Positions 24,246 to 34,075 of a stretch of 64,000 bases of DNA are shown one piece after another. A program made the translations under genes and the position numbers. Origin of the DNA: Rhodococcus sp. 1168 (GTDB lineage Bacteria; Actinomycetota; Actinomycetes; Mycobacteriales; Mycobacteriaceae); assembly GCF_002091955.1 (NCBI RefSeq), contig NZ_MKKY01000079.1:62001-126000 (forward strand). Direction: 5' to 3'. A model generated the notes under the pieces. The model saw nothing but the letters and a program-made list of their open reading frames with translations, had not been told where the DNA came from and made no database searches. Numbering within the stretch: the stretch's first letter is position 1; every line of letters starts with the position of its first letter.

Positions 24246-26405
24246 ATGTCCGAGTCGGACACCGTTCCGGATTCACGTCGTGAATCGGAAGAACAACAGC
24301 ACCGAAAGCCCGGCATACTCGGCCGACTGGGCAGCACCATGGTCACCCGTCGCAAGTGGGTGTTCGGAGTCTGGCTCATCGCTCTCGTCGCCCTCGGGTC
24401 CGCCGCGCCGTCTGTCTTCACCTCGCTCGCCGGAGCGGGATGGCAGGCCAACGGCTCCGAGTCCGTCCAGGTCCGCGAGCTAGCGCAAGAACACTTCGGC
24501 GGGAACTCCTCGGCTGCAGTGCAGGTCGTGGTGCATTCCGACACCGCGACGATCGACGACCCCGCAGTGCAGCAGACACTCGCCGCGGTGACCGGAGTCT
24601 TCGACGGCGACGCCCGGTTCGGCGAGATCATCGCCCCACAACCAGGCATGACGATCAGCCCCGACCAGCACACCGGCATCGTCATCGCCGGCGCCAATGC
24701 CAGCACCGACGACATGGTCAAAGCCGTCGACGACGTCAAAGAGGACCTGACCGCACTGTCCGGTGACGGCATCGAGGTCTACCCCACCGGATCATCCGCA
24801 CTGTGGTCGGACTTCAACAAAGCCAACCACGACGCGATGATCCAGGCCGAATTGATCTCCTGGCCGGTCACTTTGGCGATCATGGTGCTCGCATTCGGCT
24901 CCCTCGTCGCCGCTGGCCTACCGTTGCTGCTGACCGTCGCCGGACTCGTCGCCTCCGCAGGTGGCCTCGTCCTGCTGAACCAGGTCACACCGATCTCGGT
25001 GTGGGCGATGAACTTCGCAATGATGTTCGCCCTCGCCCTCGGAATCGACTACGCCCTCTTCATCGTCGCCCGGTTCCGTGACGCCCTACGCAAGTCCGAT
25101 CCGCGGGCCGCGGTCGCCGAAACCATGGACACCGCCGGTAAAGCCGTGGTGCTCTCCGGCCTGACCGTGCTGGTCAGCCTCAGCGCAGTCCTACTCGTCC
25201 CTGCCCCCGCGGTGCGGACGATGGCCGTCGGAATCATGCTCGCAGTGTTCTTCGTCCTTGTCGCCACCCTGACATTGCTGCCGGCGACGCTCGGCGCCCT
25301 CGGCCCCAAGGTCAACGCCGCTTCCCTGCCCTACGCCAAACGCCAAACGCATCGTTCACCGAAGTTCGCGGCCTGGGGCGAACTGCTCCACAAGCACCCC
25401 TGGCCGTTCGCAGTCGTCTCCGTCGGCATCTTGATCGCACTCGCATTGCCAGTCCTGGGGCTCAAGGTTGCGATGCCGTCCATCGCCGTCGTCCCCGAGG
25501 ACGCACCCGTCCGCCAAGGCTACGAACTGGTCCAGACACAGTTCGGCGACGGAGCACCCGGCGCACTACAGATAGTCGTCGCCGACGCCGATGCCCAGCA
25601 GACCGCAACAGCGGCAGCAGGCGTCGACGGAATCGCCATGGTCACCCCACCCCAAACCGCCATGGACGGATCGGGATACTCACTGCTACAAGCACTTCCG
25701 ACGGTCGATCCTTCGGATGAAGCGATGGGCACCATCCTCACCGACCTCCGCGCCGAACTACCGGAGTCCGCACTGGTCGGCGGCGCACCGGCGGAGAACC
25801 TGGACCTGCAGCAGGCCCTGAACGACTACCTGCCGCTGGTGATCGGCATCATCCTCGTCCTCGGCTTCATTCTGCTGCTCGTCGCACTGCAAGCTCCGTT
25901 GATCGCGGTGCTCGGTACCGTCGTCAGCTTGCTGTCCACCGCCGCCGCATTCGGTGTCGCGAAGCTGATCTTCCAGGACGGTCACGGCGCATCCCTGCTC
26001 GGCTTCACCCCACAGGGCTTCCTCGACGGCTGGGGACCGGTGTTCTTCTTTGCGATGATCTTCGCCATCGCCATGGATTACACCGTCTTCCTCCTCGCCA
26101 CCGCGAAGGAGCACTACGAGAAGTCCGGTGACGCAAAGATCGCCCAGGTCGACGGCCTCGCCCACTCCGGTCGCGTCATCCTCGCGGCAGCAGCGGTCAT
26201 GGTCGCGGTGTTCTTCACCTTCGCGCTCTCCGACCCGCTGCCACCGAAAGAAATGGGCATCATTCTCGGCGTCGCAGTCCTACTCGACGCAGTGCTGATC
26301 AGGCTCATCCTGCTCCCGGTGATGCTGCGCCTGACCGGCCACGCGGCCTGGTGGTCACCGGCATGGCTCCGCAAGGTTCTGCCGTCCATCAGCTTTTCCC
26401 ACTGA
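24246..26405 (+). CDS. MMPL/RND family transporter
   Basis: The 719-aa membrane protein has the two-fold RND layout: helix 1 near residue 40, a large extracytoplasmic loop, five helices (about 200-350), a second loop, and five more helices to the end. The proton-relay motifs GIDYALFIVARFRD in the first half and AMDYTVFLLATAKEHYE in the second are present. Family members export lipids, siderophores or toxic compounds by proton antiport. AGGAG precedes the ATG. Three C-rich boxes upstream and the DUF2892/DUF302 genes downstream place it in a stress-regulated operon. The cargo is unknown. Confidence 0.88.
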   Translation: MSESDTVPDSRRESEEQQHRKPGILGRLGSTMVTRRKWVFGVWLIALVALGSAAPSVFTSLAGAGWQANGSESVQVRELAQEHFGGNSSAAVQVVVHSDTATIDDPAVQQTLAAVTGVFDGDARFGEIIAPQPGMTISPDQHTGIVIAGANASTDDMVKAVDDVKEDLTALSGDGIEVYPTGSSALWSDFNKANHDAMIQAELISWPVTLAIMVLAFGSLVAAGLPLLLTVAGLVASAGGLVLLNQVTPISVWAMNFAMMFALALGIDYALFIVARFRDALRKSDPRAAVAETMDTAGKAVVLSGLTVLVSLSAVLLVPAPAVRTMAVGIMLAVFFVLVATLTLLPATLGALGPKVNAASLPYAKRQTHRSPKFAAWGELLHKHPWPFAVVSVGILIALALPVLGLKVAMPSIAVVPEDAPVRQGYELVQTQFGDGAPGALQIVVADADAQQTATAAAGVDGIAMVTPPQTAMDGSGYSLLQALPTVDPSDEAMGTILTDLRAELPESALVGGAPAENLDLQQALNDYLPLVIGIILVLGFILLLVALQAPLIAVLGTVVSLLSTAAAFGVAKLIFQDGHGASLLGFTPQGFLDGWGPVFFFAMIFAIAMDYTVFLLATAKEHYEKSGDAKIAQVDGLAHSGRVILAAAAVMVAVFFTFALSDPLPPKEMGIILGVAVLLDAVLIRLILLPVMLRLTGHAAWWSPAWLRKVLPSISFSH

Positions 26406-26434
26406 CATTTTTGTACAGAAGATCGGAGAGAAAA

Positions 26435-26665
26435 ATGATCGACAAGTTCTCGGGCTGGCCCATCGAACGCACCGTTCCCGCCCTCGCGGCCGCCGTTGTC
26501 ACCACCGGTCTGGTCCTCGGCGAAACCAGCTCCCCACGCTGGCGGTTCCTGAGCGCCTTCGCCGCAGCAAACCTGGGCCTCTACGCTGCAGTCGGATGGT
26601 GCCCGGCAAGCCTGCTCCTCTCCAAGGCCGGCGTGCCCAGTCTTCGTAACGCTCGAAACGGGTAG
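26435..26665 (+). CDS. DUF2892-type small inner-membrane protein
   Basis: The 76-aa protein has two hydrophobic helices (TVPALAAAVVTTGLVLG and WRFLSAFAAANLGLYAAVG) followed by WCPASLLLSKAG. This is the pattern of the YgaP-like DUF2892 membrane domain, which often sits near sulfur-transfer genes. CGGAGAG precedes the ATG. It lies 29 bases after the MMPL gene and 40 before the DUF302 gene, so all three probably share one transcript. Confidence 0.72.
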   Translation: MIDKFSGWPIERTVPALAAAVVTTGLVLGETSSPRWRFLSAFAAANLGLYAAVGWCPASLLLSKAGVPSLRNARNG

Positions 26666-26705
26666 TCCTTTTACAAGGGCCGCTCACAACCGAAAGGAAC
26701 CACTT

Positions 26706-27116
26706 ATGAACATTGCACTATCGACCACATTGACCGATACCGACTTCGACACCGCCGTCACAAAAACCAAAGAGGCACTCTCCGCGCAAGGCTTCGGCGT
26801 CCTCACCGAAATCGACATGCAGGCCACCCTGAAAGCCAAGCTCGGCGAAGACATGGAGCAGTACCTGATCCTCGGCGCCTGTAACCCGAACCTCGCCCAC
26901 CGCGCGGTCGGCGTCATGCCCCAGATCGGACTGCTGCTCCCCTGCAACGTCCTCGTCCGCGCCGACACCAACACCGCAGGATCGTTCCTCGTCGAGGCAA
27001 TGAACCCTGCCATCATGGTCGAGGTCACCGGCGAAGCCGAACTGTCCTCCGTCGCACAGGAAGCGACGACCAAGCTGCAGGCAGCGATCTCCGCCCTCGG
27101 CGGCAAGAACTCCTGA
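26706..27116 (+). CDS. DUF302 family protein
   Basis: The 136-aa soluble protein fits DUF302: TVTKTKEALSAQGFGVLTEIDMQATLKAKLG, then YLILGACNPNLAHRAV, then IGLLLPCNVLVR and a C-terminal VEVTGEAELSSVA segment. Both conserved cysteines (in GACNP and LPCNV) are present. No biochemical role is firmly known; the family often accompanies CsoR/CstR-type repressors and DUF2892 proteins, as here. GAAAGGA precedes the ATG. Two inverted repeats end the operon. Confidence 0.82.
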   Translation: MNIALSTTLTDTDFDTAVTKTKEALSAQGFGVLTEIDMQATLKAKLGEDMEQYLILGACNPNLAHRAVGVMPQIGLLLPCNVLVRADTNTAGSFLVEAMNPAIMVEVTGEAELSSVAQEATTKLQAAISALGGKNS

Positions 27117-27123
27117 TCCAACC

Positions 27124-27160
27124 GACGGGGGCGGCCAGGTTCATCCTGGCCGCCCCCGTC
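27124..27160 (+). terminator. Strong hairpin terminator after the DUF302 gene
   Basis: A perfect 16-bp G/C-rich stem (27124-27139 with 27145-27160) closes on TTCAT, eight bases past the stop. It also separates the operon from the convergent methyltransferase. Confidence 0.88.
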
Positions 27161-27176
27161 TGCGTCCTAGGACGCA
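27161..27176. repeat. 16-bp perfect palindrome adjoining the terminator
   Basis: TGCGTCCTAGGACGCA starts at the base after the terminator stem. It may be the terminator of the convergent methyltransferase transcript, ten bases beyond its stop. Confidence 0.6.
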
Positions 27177-27186
27177 GGCACTACAG

Positions 27187-27849
27187 CTAGCGATCTGCGC
27201 GGCGGAGCGCGATGACGTTGTCGGTCACCGTGGCTCTCTGCCCGTCGGGTCCCGATGCGGTTCGCTGCGCTGCTTCGACGCGTATCGGTTGCCAGTGGTT
27301 CTCGTCGAGGCCGAGCTTTTCCAGGGTGTCCTGTGGTGTCGGGAACCGAACGTCGGGGTCTTGGTTCCAGGACCAGGGGGCAGTCGAAGCATGATCGACG
27401 ATCAGAAGCAGACCCTGCATTGCGACGCTCTCTGCCGCTCTGCGGAGGACCTGCTCCCTGGGGATGTCGATCGGGGTGTGGGAGTACTGTGCGGACACCA
27501 GATCGAACGATCCGTTTGGCAGAGACTGCGATACGTCGCATTTCTCGAAGGTCACGTTGGCGGTGAGGCCCCGTTCAGCAGCTTGGGCGCGGGCGCGTTC
27601 GAGGACAGTGGCAGAAACATCGACCGCTGTGACCTTCCATCCTTTGCCTGCGAGCCAGAGTGCGTCCCCGCCTTCGCCGCAACCGATATCCAATACCGAC
27701 CCCGGAGTCAGGTCGGCAGTGATATCGGCGAGCACGGCATTGGGTAGACCGCTCCATGGTCGAATGTTCCTCTGGTAGTGCGGTTCCCAGAAAGACTCGG
27801 ACGCGGGGCGTGGGACGGTAGAGCCATCTTCATGTGTCGTCACTGTCAT
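27187..27849 (-). CDS. Class I SAM-dependent methyltransferase
   Basis: The 220-aa protein has SAM motif I VLDIGCGEGGDALWLA near residue 55, the acidic motif TAVDVSATVLERARAQA and FDLVSAQYSHTP, giving a compact enzyme like the tellurite/thiopurine type. The start ATG shares ATGA with the stop of the FAD reductase, so the two are translated together. Coupling to a CPYC flavoenzyme suggests methylation of a thiol or metalloid, or of a small molecule that the reductase processes; this is inference. Confidence 0.8.
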   Translation of the reverse strand: MTVTTHEDGSTVPRPASESFWEPHYQRNIRPWSGLPNAVLADITADLTPGSVLDIGCGEGGDALWLAGKGWKVTAVDVSATVLERARAQAAERGLTANVTFEKCDVSQSLPNGSFDLVSAQYSHTPIDIPREQVLRRAAESVAMQGLLLIVDHASTAPWSWNQDPDVRFPTPQDTLEKLGLDENHWQPIRVEAAQRTASGPDGQRATVTDNVIALRRADR

Positions 27850-28907
27850 ACCTTCGCTTCGGTGGAGAATCCATGACGTCGGGCGCCCAGAACTCGTTCG
27901 CACACTTCCGCTTCTGCCGCGGCGGAGAACACATCAGGTGCCGTCGGGGCAGTTCGCCTCTCGGCGACGGCGCGACGCACATCCTCGTCGAGGAGGCTCG
28001 CATTGATCGCCGCCGCTGCGGTGAAACCTGCCGCTGCCGAATTGATCACTCCGGCATACATATCGGTGACATTTCCGGCCACCCATACGCCGGGCACCTG
28101 CGTAGCTCCGCTCGAATCTGCGGCGAACACGGAGCCGAGGAGCGCCTCACCCGCTCGCTGTTCGGTTGGATTCAGTTCGAGTGACTCGAGCACCTCGGAG
28201 TGCGCGGAGAAAAGCGGCGCAACCACCAAGGCTTGGCAGGCGAGTGTGTCGCCTGACCCCAACCTGACACCCGTCATGCGGTCGTCGTCGACGAGCACGT
28301 CGGTGACGAGGCCGTCGATCACCGAGATTCCGCGGGCGGCGAGCGCTTCCCACTGCTCCTCGGTCGGTTCCGGAGCTGTGTGCAAAAACAAGGTGACATC
28401 ATCACTGAGCTGACGGAACATCAGTGCCTGATGCACGGCGGCCGGCCCGGTACCGAGGACCCCGATGGCCTGGTCCCGCACTTCCCATCCATGGCAGTAC
28501 GGGCAGTGCAGCACATCACGGCCCCACCGCTCACTCAGTCCAGCGATGTCGGGGAGTGTGTCGGTGAGTCCGGTGGCGACCAGAAGCTTACGGGCGCGCA
28601 CCCTCTGCCCGTCGGTCAGATCGACTGCGAAGCCAGTCTCGGTGCGCTGGGCAGCAACAGCACTTCCGCAGATCACCGTACCGCCGTAGGACATCAGTTC
28701 GTCTCTACCGACAGCAGTCAACTCCGTCGCGGAGATGCCGTCCCGAGTCAGGAAATTGTGTACTCCTTCGGCGGGCGCGTTGCGGGGGTGTCCGGCATCG
28801 ATGACGATCACCGAGCGTCGGGAACGCGCCAGTGTCACCGCTGCGCTCAAGCCGGCGGCACCACCACCGATCACTGCAACATCCCAGGTAAGGGATCTAT
28901 TGTTCAT
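27846..28907 (-). CDS. FAD-dependent pyridine nucleotide-disulfide oxidoreductase, CPYC type
   Basis: This 353-aa flavoprotein is a paralogue of the CPFC enzyme near 4 kb. It has VIGGGAAGLSAAV at the FAD site, HCPYCHGWEV at the redox-active pair and a C-terminal WVAGNVTD segment, with a 40-residue tail that is longer than usual. The start at 28907 (MNNRSLTWD) gives a short leader as in homologues; ATG 28922 is an alternative. It is divergent from an XRE-cupin regulator, a pairing common in actinobacteria, and coupled to a methyltransferase. Confidence 0.78.
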   Translation of the reverse strand: MNNRSLTWDVAVIGGGAAGLSAAVTLARSRRSVIVIDAGHPRNAPAEGVHNFLTRDGISATELTAVGRDELMSYGGTVICGSAVAAQRTETGFAVDLTDGQRVRARKLLVATGLTDTLPDIAGLSERWGRDVLHCPYCHGWEVRDQAIGVLGTGPAAVHQALMFRQLSDDVTLFLHTAPEPTEEQWEALAARGISVIDGLVTDVLVDDDRMTGVRLGSGDTLACQALVVAPLFSAHSEVLESLELNPTEQRAGEALLGSVFAADSSGATQVPGVWVAGNVTDMYAGVINSAAAGFTAAAAINASLLDEDVRRAVAERRTAPTAPDVFSAAAEAEVCERVLGARRHGFSTEAKV

Positions 28908-28988
28908 GTCTTGTCCGGTCATTGTGCAAATATGAACTGCCCACATCCTCGGCGACAAGTTCTCTTGCTGAGCTGTCAAGATGAAGGC

Positions 28989-29970
<982 letters not shown>

Positions 29971-30702
29971 TCGTCTGGAAGTGGCTGACGGGGCCCTCGC
30001 GGTACTGGTAGCAGTGGTGTGCTCAGTGATCCTCTCCACCTTCACGCCACCCGTCGTCCTCTTCCCGTCTACGCACTGACCTCTGCCGCCTTGCGGTTCC
30101 TGGGCGCACTATGACTCGTACTCGCACGGATCGGCTGGTTCCGCAGTTGCACCGGCCATAGTCGTGATCACAGCCGCACTCGTCTTGTTGTCCGTACCTT
30201 CGAAAGGCGCATTCGCGGTATCGAAGGGCATACTGGAAACCGTCGCCCAGGACTGCACGAAATCCACGGGCAGCCTCCGAATCGAGGCATGCGCGGTCCG
30301 TTCGGTCCGCCCCACCGACAGCGGATGCCTGTCCTTCATCGTGGGCGGCCTCATCGACTCGACCGGCTTGGCCTACCTACCCGACGGCGCGCCCTACCTC
30401 GGCGAAACGCGTCGCGACGGAGACATCGGTTACGAACAATACGATGGCGATTGATACCGGTTCGTTCAGTTATTCCGACCCGCGAGCCCGTGTTTCTGTG
30501 GGCCACAACCACAACTATTCGGCAACTCTGGTAATTCTAACTAGTGAATGGACTGGGGAATAGCTCGATACTTAGCGTCTGAACACCATCCACTCTTTTA
30601 CACCACCCGAAACGGGCATATCGGTCCATTCTCAGTTTTCGCGCCAGCCGCATTTGTTCGCTACTCTCGAGAGGAATACACACCTCGAAGGGATCTCGCA
30701 CC
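29971..30702. other. Sparse 732-base stretch between the CsoR-family gene and lsr2
   Basis: Apart from one doubtful frame (30164-30454) no gene is visible. From about 30455 the sequence becomes AT-rich compared with its surroundings, as expected for the upstream region of lsr2. An ATG at 30111 opens a short frame reading MTRTRTDRLVPQLHRP and then stop, which may be the displaced start of the doubtful gene. Confidence 0.5.
30164..30454 (+). CDS. Hypothetical small secreted or membrane protein, possibly damaged
   Basis: From a GTG the frame encodes 96 aa: a hydrophobic stretch (VITAALVLLSVPSKGAFAVS) that could be a signal or anchor, then a soluble part with two cysteines. There is no ribosome site at this GTG, and the frame stays open upstream to 30080 without a good start. 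The TGA stop comes after YEQYDGD and is followed in frame by YRFVQLF, so a Trp-to-stop change is possible. I recognise no family. Codon use looks coding, but the gene may be a remnant. Confidence 0.4.
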   Translation: MITAALVLLSVPSKGAFAVSKGILETVAQDCTKSTGSLRIEACAVRSVRPTDSGCLSFIVGGLIDSTGLAYLPDGAPYLGETRRDGDIGYEQYDGD

Positions 30703-31083
30703 GTGGCGAAGCAAGTAATCTATGAATTGGTCGACGACATCGACGGCACAGCGATCGACGAGGGCGAAGGCGAATCGATCGAGTTCTCCCTCGACGGCGT
30801 CGACTACGTCATCGACCTGAAAACCAAGAACGCCAACGAATTCCGCAAGCGGCTCGAACTGTACGTCGGACACGCAACCCGCGTCGGCGGCCGCAAGCGC
30901 AAAGTAGCATCAGCCGGCGTCGCACCGAAGGCCGCATCTTCCTCGGCACCGACGACCAAACGCGACCCCGCTCAAACCCGTGCAATTCGCCAGTGGGCAT
31001 CGGACGGCGGCTATGAGATCAACGATCGCGGACGCATTCCCGCCGACATCGTCGAAGCATACGAAACAGCAAACGCCAGCTAG
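30703..31083 (+). CDS. lsr2: Lsr2 nucleoid-associated protein
   Basis: The 126-aa protein matches Lsr2. The N-terminal dimerisation domain has ELVDDIDGTAIDEGEGESIEFSLDGVDYVIDL. The C-terminal DNA-binding domain has IRQWASDGGYEINDRGRIPADIVEAY with the AT-hook-like RGR that enters the minor groove of AT-rich DNA. It coats and silences AT-rich, often horizontally acquired DNA. The GTG start follows GAAGGGATC. The region before it is AT-rich, which would allow autoregulation. The linker between domains is Ala/Ser/Lys-rich, as usual. Confidence 0.95.
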   Translation: MAKQVIYELVDDIDGTAIDEGEGESIEFSLDGVDYVIDLKTKNANEFRKRLELYVGHATRVGGRKRKVASAGVAPKAASSSAPTTKRDPAQTRAIRQWASDGGYEINDRGRIPADIVEAYETANAS

Positions 31084-31308
31084 ATTCCGACGCGCCTGGC
31101 CTGCCTACTGGTCAGCCAGGTGCCTCGAGTCGGCATGACAAAGACCACAATTTCTATTTCGGTAGCCGTTGTTCGCGGGAATTGTTCGGTATTTGTGTGC
31201 TGACCCTGTTCGTTCGCCCCCGCCCCCATCGCTTCAATGGTCCACTCATACGATCAGATAACTCGAGGGCGCCATTCAAGCGATCAGGGGCCGGCCACGC
31301 GAAGCAGG

Positions 31309-32169
31309 TCAGCTCTTCGGGTACTTGTACAGGCCTTCTCCGGTGGAGATGCCCAGCTTTCCCTTGTCGATGTAGTTCTCCTTCAGGAAAGCAGCCAACC
31401 GTCGCTGATCTTCGTTGCCCTGAGAGGCGATGTTGTACGGCGTCGTGAGTCCGATGATGTCGTAGATCTGGCATGGGCCGAGCGGAGCGCCGGTTGCGAT
31501 GCGCCACGTCTTGTCGATCATTTCCGGATCGGAGACTCCGTCGACGAGGAGGAGTCCGGCCGCGTCGAGGAACGGTACGAGGAGGGAATTGAGCACGTAG
31601 CCGGGCTGTTCCTTCTTCAGTTCGATCGGGACCATGCCGATTGCGGATGCAAAGTCGACGACTGTCCGGTACACCGCGGGGTCGGTCTTCGAGGTGCCCA
31701 TCACCTCGGCGGTGTTGCGAACCCAGATCTGGTTGGCGAAGTGCAGGGCGAGGAACTTCTCCGGACGACCGGTGGAGTCCATGAAGTCGCTGGGAAGCAG
31801 CGTCGAAGAGTTCGTCGCGAAGATCGTGTGTTCGGGGGCGAAACCGCCGATCTTGGAGTAGGTATCGCGCTTGATCTCGAGGTCCTCGGGAACGGCCTCG
31901 ATGACCAAGTCTGCGGCCTGTACAGCTTCCTCCAGGTTCGACGACAGAGTGATCCGCTCCAGCACGGCCTCTGCCTTGCCGTCGGCCGCACCCTCGACCT
32001 GCTGGGTATACACCTTGACCAGCTTGTCGAACTGCACCTTCGCCTTGGCCAACGCCTCGTCGTCGATGTCATATGCTACGACCGAAAATCCATGGTAGGC
32101 GGTCTGATACGCGATCTGCGACCCGAGAACGCCTGTCCCCAATACCGTCACGTTGGTGATGTCAGTCAT
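31309..32169 (-). CDS. 3-hydroxyacyl-CoA dehydrogenase
   Basis: The 286-aa enzyme has the NAD-binding loop VLGTGVLGSQIA at residues 8-19, EAVPEDLEIKRDTYSKI, the catalytic His in LHFANQIW, and the C-terminal dimer domain with GYVLNSLLVPFLDAAGLLLVDGVSDPEMID. The Glu-His dyad of the family appears intact. It oxidises L-3-hydroxyacyl-CoA to 3-oxoacyl-CoA in beta-oxidation or a related pathway. The start MTDITNV has AGGAGACC upstream; a longer frame of eight codons lacks a ribosome site. Confidence 0.88.
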   Translation of the reverse strand: MTDITNVTVLGTGVLGSQIAYQTAYHGFSVVAYDIDDEALAKAKVQFDKLVKVYTQQVEGAADGKAEAVLERITLSSNLEEAVQAADLVIEAVPEDLEIKRDTYSKIGGFAPEHTIFATNSSTLLPSDFMDSTGRPEKFLALHFANQIWVRNTAEVMGTSKTDPAVYRTVVDFASAIGMVPIELKKEQPGYVLNSLLVPFLDAAGLLLVDGVSDPEMIDKTWRIATGAPLGPCQIYDIIGLTTPYNIASQGNEDQRRLAAFLKENYIDKGKLGISTGEGLYKYPKS

Positions 32170-32423
32170 CTGATGGTCTCCTCTGCAATTCATTCGTCAT
32201 CGTTCACCGAGCGATGTCAAAGATTCACCGCGGGAGAGGGTGTGGCACACACACTTGCTCTCCTACGGAGTTCAGCCAGCTCTCAACATACGCCAGATTC
32301 TCGATCGAGGCCGAGCATCGAATGTTCGAGAGATCCGGCACGGATGCAATCGTCGGCGAAACTCTTTGTCCATCAACGTCACTAACAACAAGGCCGAGAT
32401 TCGGATCATTCCGAATCGGGGGC

Positions 32424-33164
32424 ATGACCGTTGACACACACGGACCATCGCGACGGGACGCCGGATACCGATTCGCGTCGCTGGCCTGGGACCTGGCGCA
32501 ACACCCTGGAGCAGGCCCGACCGCACAGCGCGTCGTCGACCTCGCGGTCACGACCATGAGTTGCGTCGGCGCCGCGGTGACCACCCTTCGCGCCAACGGT
32601 CGGCTACGGATCATTGCGGCCAGCGATCGACGAACGGTCGCCGAGGCCGCCGAGGTCGCCGATCGCACAGGCCAGTCCGCCACCAAAGCCGTTCTTGCAA
32701 CCAAGGGCACCATCGTGAACAATGATGTCGAGAACGATCCGCGGTGGGCACAGTATCGAGAACTGATGACCAAGCAGACTTCGATCCGGTCGACCGCGAG
32801 CTTCTATCTGATCCTCGGCGGCGTCGAGCTGGGTGTCATGGGCTTCTACAGCGCCCGCAAGGACTTCTTCACCGACGAGATCCTCTACGACTGCGCCATC
32901 TACGCCGACCACGCCGCCGTGGCACTGAAAAATGCCGACGCAGGCGACCGCAACGATCAGCTGTCGATGGCGGTGGACACCAACCGCGAAATCGGGATCG
33001 CCGTCGGGATAGTCATGAGCCGGTACAAGCTCACCCGGGACGCCGCGTTCGACATGCTGGTCGTGGCCTCCTCGCACACCAACCACAAGTTACGGGACGT
33101 CGCGGCCGAGACAGCCTCCACCGGGAACGTCCCGACCTGGCGGCCGAAAGCCCTCGCTCCATAG
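32424..33164 (+). CDS. GAF and ANTAR domain regulator (RNA-binding antiterminator)
   Basis: The 246-aa protein has a GAF sensor domain (about residues 30-170) and a C-terminal ANTAR domain: NREIGIAVGIVMSRYKLTRDAAFDMLVVASSHTNHKLRDVA (about 185-230). ANTAR proteins bind paired RNA hairpins in nascent transcripts to relieve termination. The GAF ligand is unknown. I chose the ATG at 32424 after GGGGGC; an open frame of 70 codons upstream shows no homology. Its last 75 bases overlap the convergent TspO-like gene. Confidence 0.88.
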   Translation: MTVDTHGPSRRDAGYRFASLAWDLAQHPGAGPTAQRVVDLAVTTMSCVGAAVTTLRANGRLRIIAASDRRTVAEAAEVADRTGQSATKAVLATKGTIVNNDVENDPRWAQYRELMTKQTSIRSTASFYLILGGVELGVMGFYSARKDFFTDEILYDCAIYADHAAVALKNADAGDRNDQLSMAVDTNREIGIAVGIVMSRYKLTRDAAFDMLVVASSHTNHKLRDVAAETASTGNVPTWRPKALAP

Positions 33165-33902
33165 GTGCTGCGCGGGGCGCCTGACGACGGCGGTGTAGAT
33201 CCCCGCCACCAATGCTGCGATCGCTGCCGCCCATCCGACGCGGGCATTGATTACGTCACCGGCGAGGCGGCCCTGGGCAATCCACATCAATCCCCAGACG
33301 ATCCCGATCGTCGGCGCGAGAGCGCCCGAAGAGTACGTGGCCACCCCGACTGCCACCAGAGCTGCAAGGATCAGGACTGCCACTGCCCAGAAGGTGGCTC
33401 CGCCGGTGACGCCGAGGTAGACGAGCCATGCCGTCACGTTCGTGATGGTCGCCACGCACACCCAGCCGAGGTAGACGCCCATCATTCCGTCCGTGATCAC
33501 CGCGTCCAGCCGGTTCTCGGGGCGCTGCTGCTGAAGGAGGACGAACACGCGGGCGAGGACCGCGAGCAGCGCTGCGATGACGAACACGCTCAGCCACAGC
33601 AGTCCCACCTGAATGGTCAGGATCCATGCGGCGTTGAGGAGCATGGACGCCGCAATCGGCAGTCGGAGGGGACGGTGGCGCTCGCTTCGCCCGGGCAGCG
33701 CCTGCCACACCGCGTACGCGAAGAATCCTGAGTAGATGACCGTCCAGATCGAAAATGCAGTCCCAGCAGGCGCGACGAGCGTAGACGTGGCGCTGAGCGC
33801 ACCGCCTGCGGCTTCTGCGATGGGAGTGCCAACCCACGCACCCGAGCCGATGAACGAACCGATGACCGCCGCAATGGCGCTGACTATTACCCCGACCTTC
33901 AT
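33090..33902 (-). CDS. TspO/MBR-related tryptophan-rich membrane protein
   Basis: The 270-aa membrane protein has about seven to eight helices with the aromatic motifs of TspO relatives: AFSIWTVIYSGFFAYAVWQ, LLNAAWILTIQVGLLWLSV and GVYLGWVCVATITNVTAWL. TspO proteins bind tetrapyrroles and other ligands, but this version is longer than the five-helix TspO of about 160 aa and belongs to the extended branch. The last 30 residues are polar and Gly/Arg-rich and are encoded within the GAF-ANTAR overlap, so the functional end may be shorter. Confidence 0.72.
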   Translation of the reverse strand: MKVGVIVSAIAAVIGSFIGSGAWVGTPIAEAAGGALSATSTLVAPAGTAFSIWTVIYSGFFAYAVWQALPGRSERHRPLRLPIAASMLLNAAWILTIQVGLLWLSVFVIAALLAVLARVFVLLQQQRPENRLDAVITDGMMGVYLGWVCVATITNVTAWLVYLGVTGGATFWAVAVLILAALVAVGVATYSSGALAPTIGIVWGLMWIAQGRLAGDVINARVGWAAAIAALVAGIYTAVVRRPAQHLWSEGFRPPGRDVPGGGCLGRDVP

Positions 33903-34075
33903 AACGGGTCAATGCTCGGATCGACCGTTCGCAAACGGGCATCAGGTACACAAGCGCTGCGCATTTTCATCGAATCTCCCGCGTCATGTTCGCCTAAGGG
34001 GAGCCCTGAGCGGCATTTCTGCTGGTCAATACGCTTGCGCGGCCGGGAGGTACGGGCCGGAGCCGCAGGTTTGCA

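Noticed and set aside
28380-28988. 203-codon upstream extension of the XRE-cupin regulator
   Set aside because: It is antisense to the FAD reductase; the helix-turn-helix begins just after ATG 28989.
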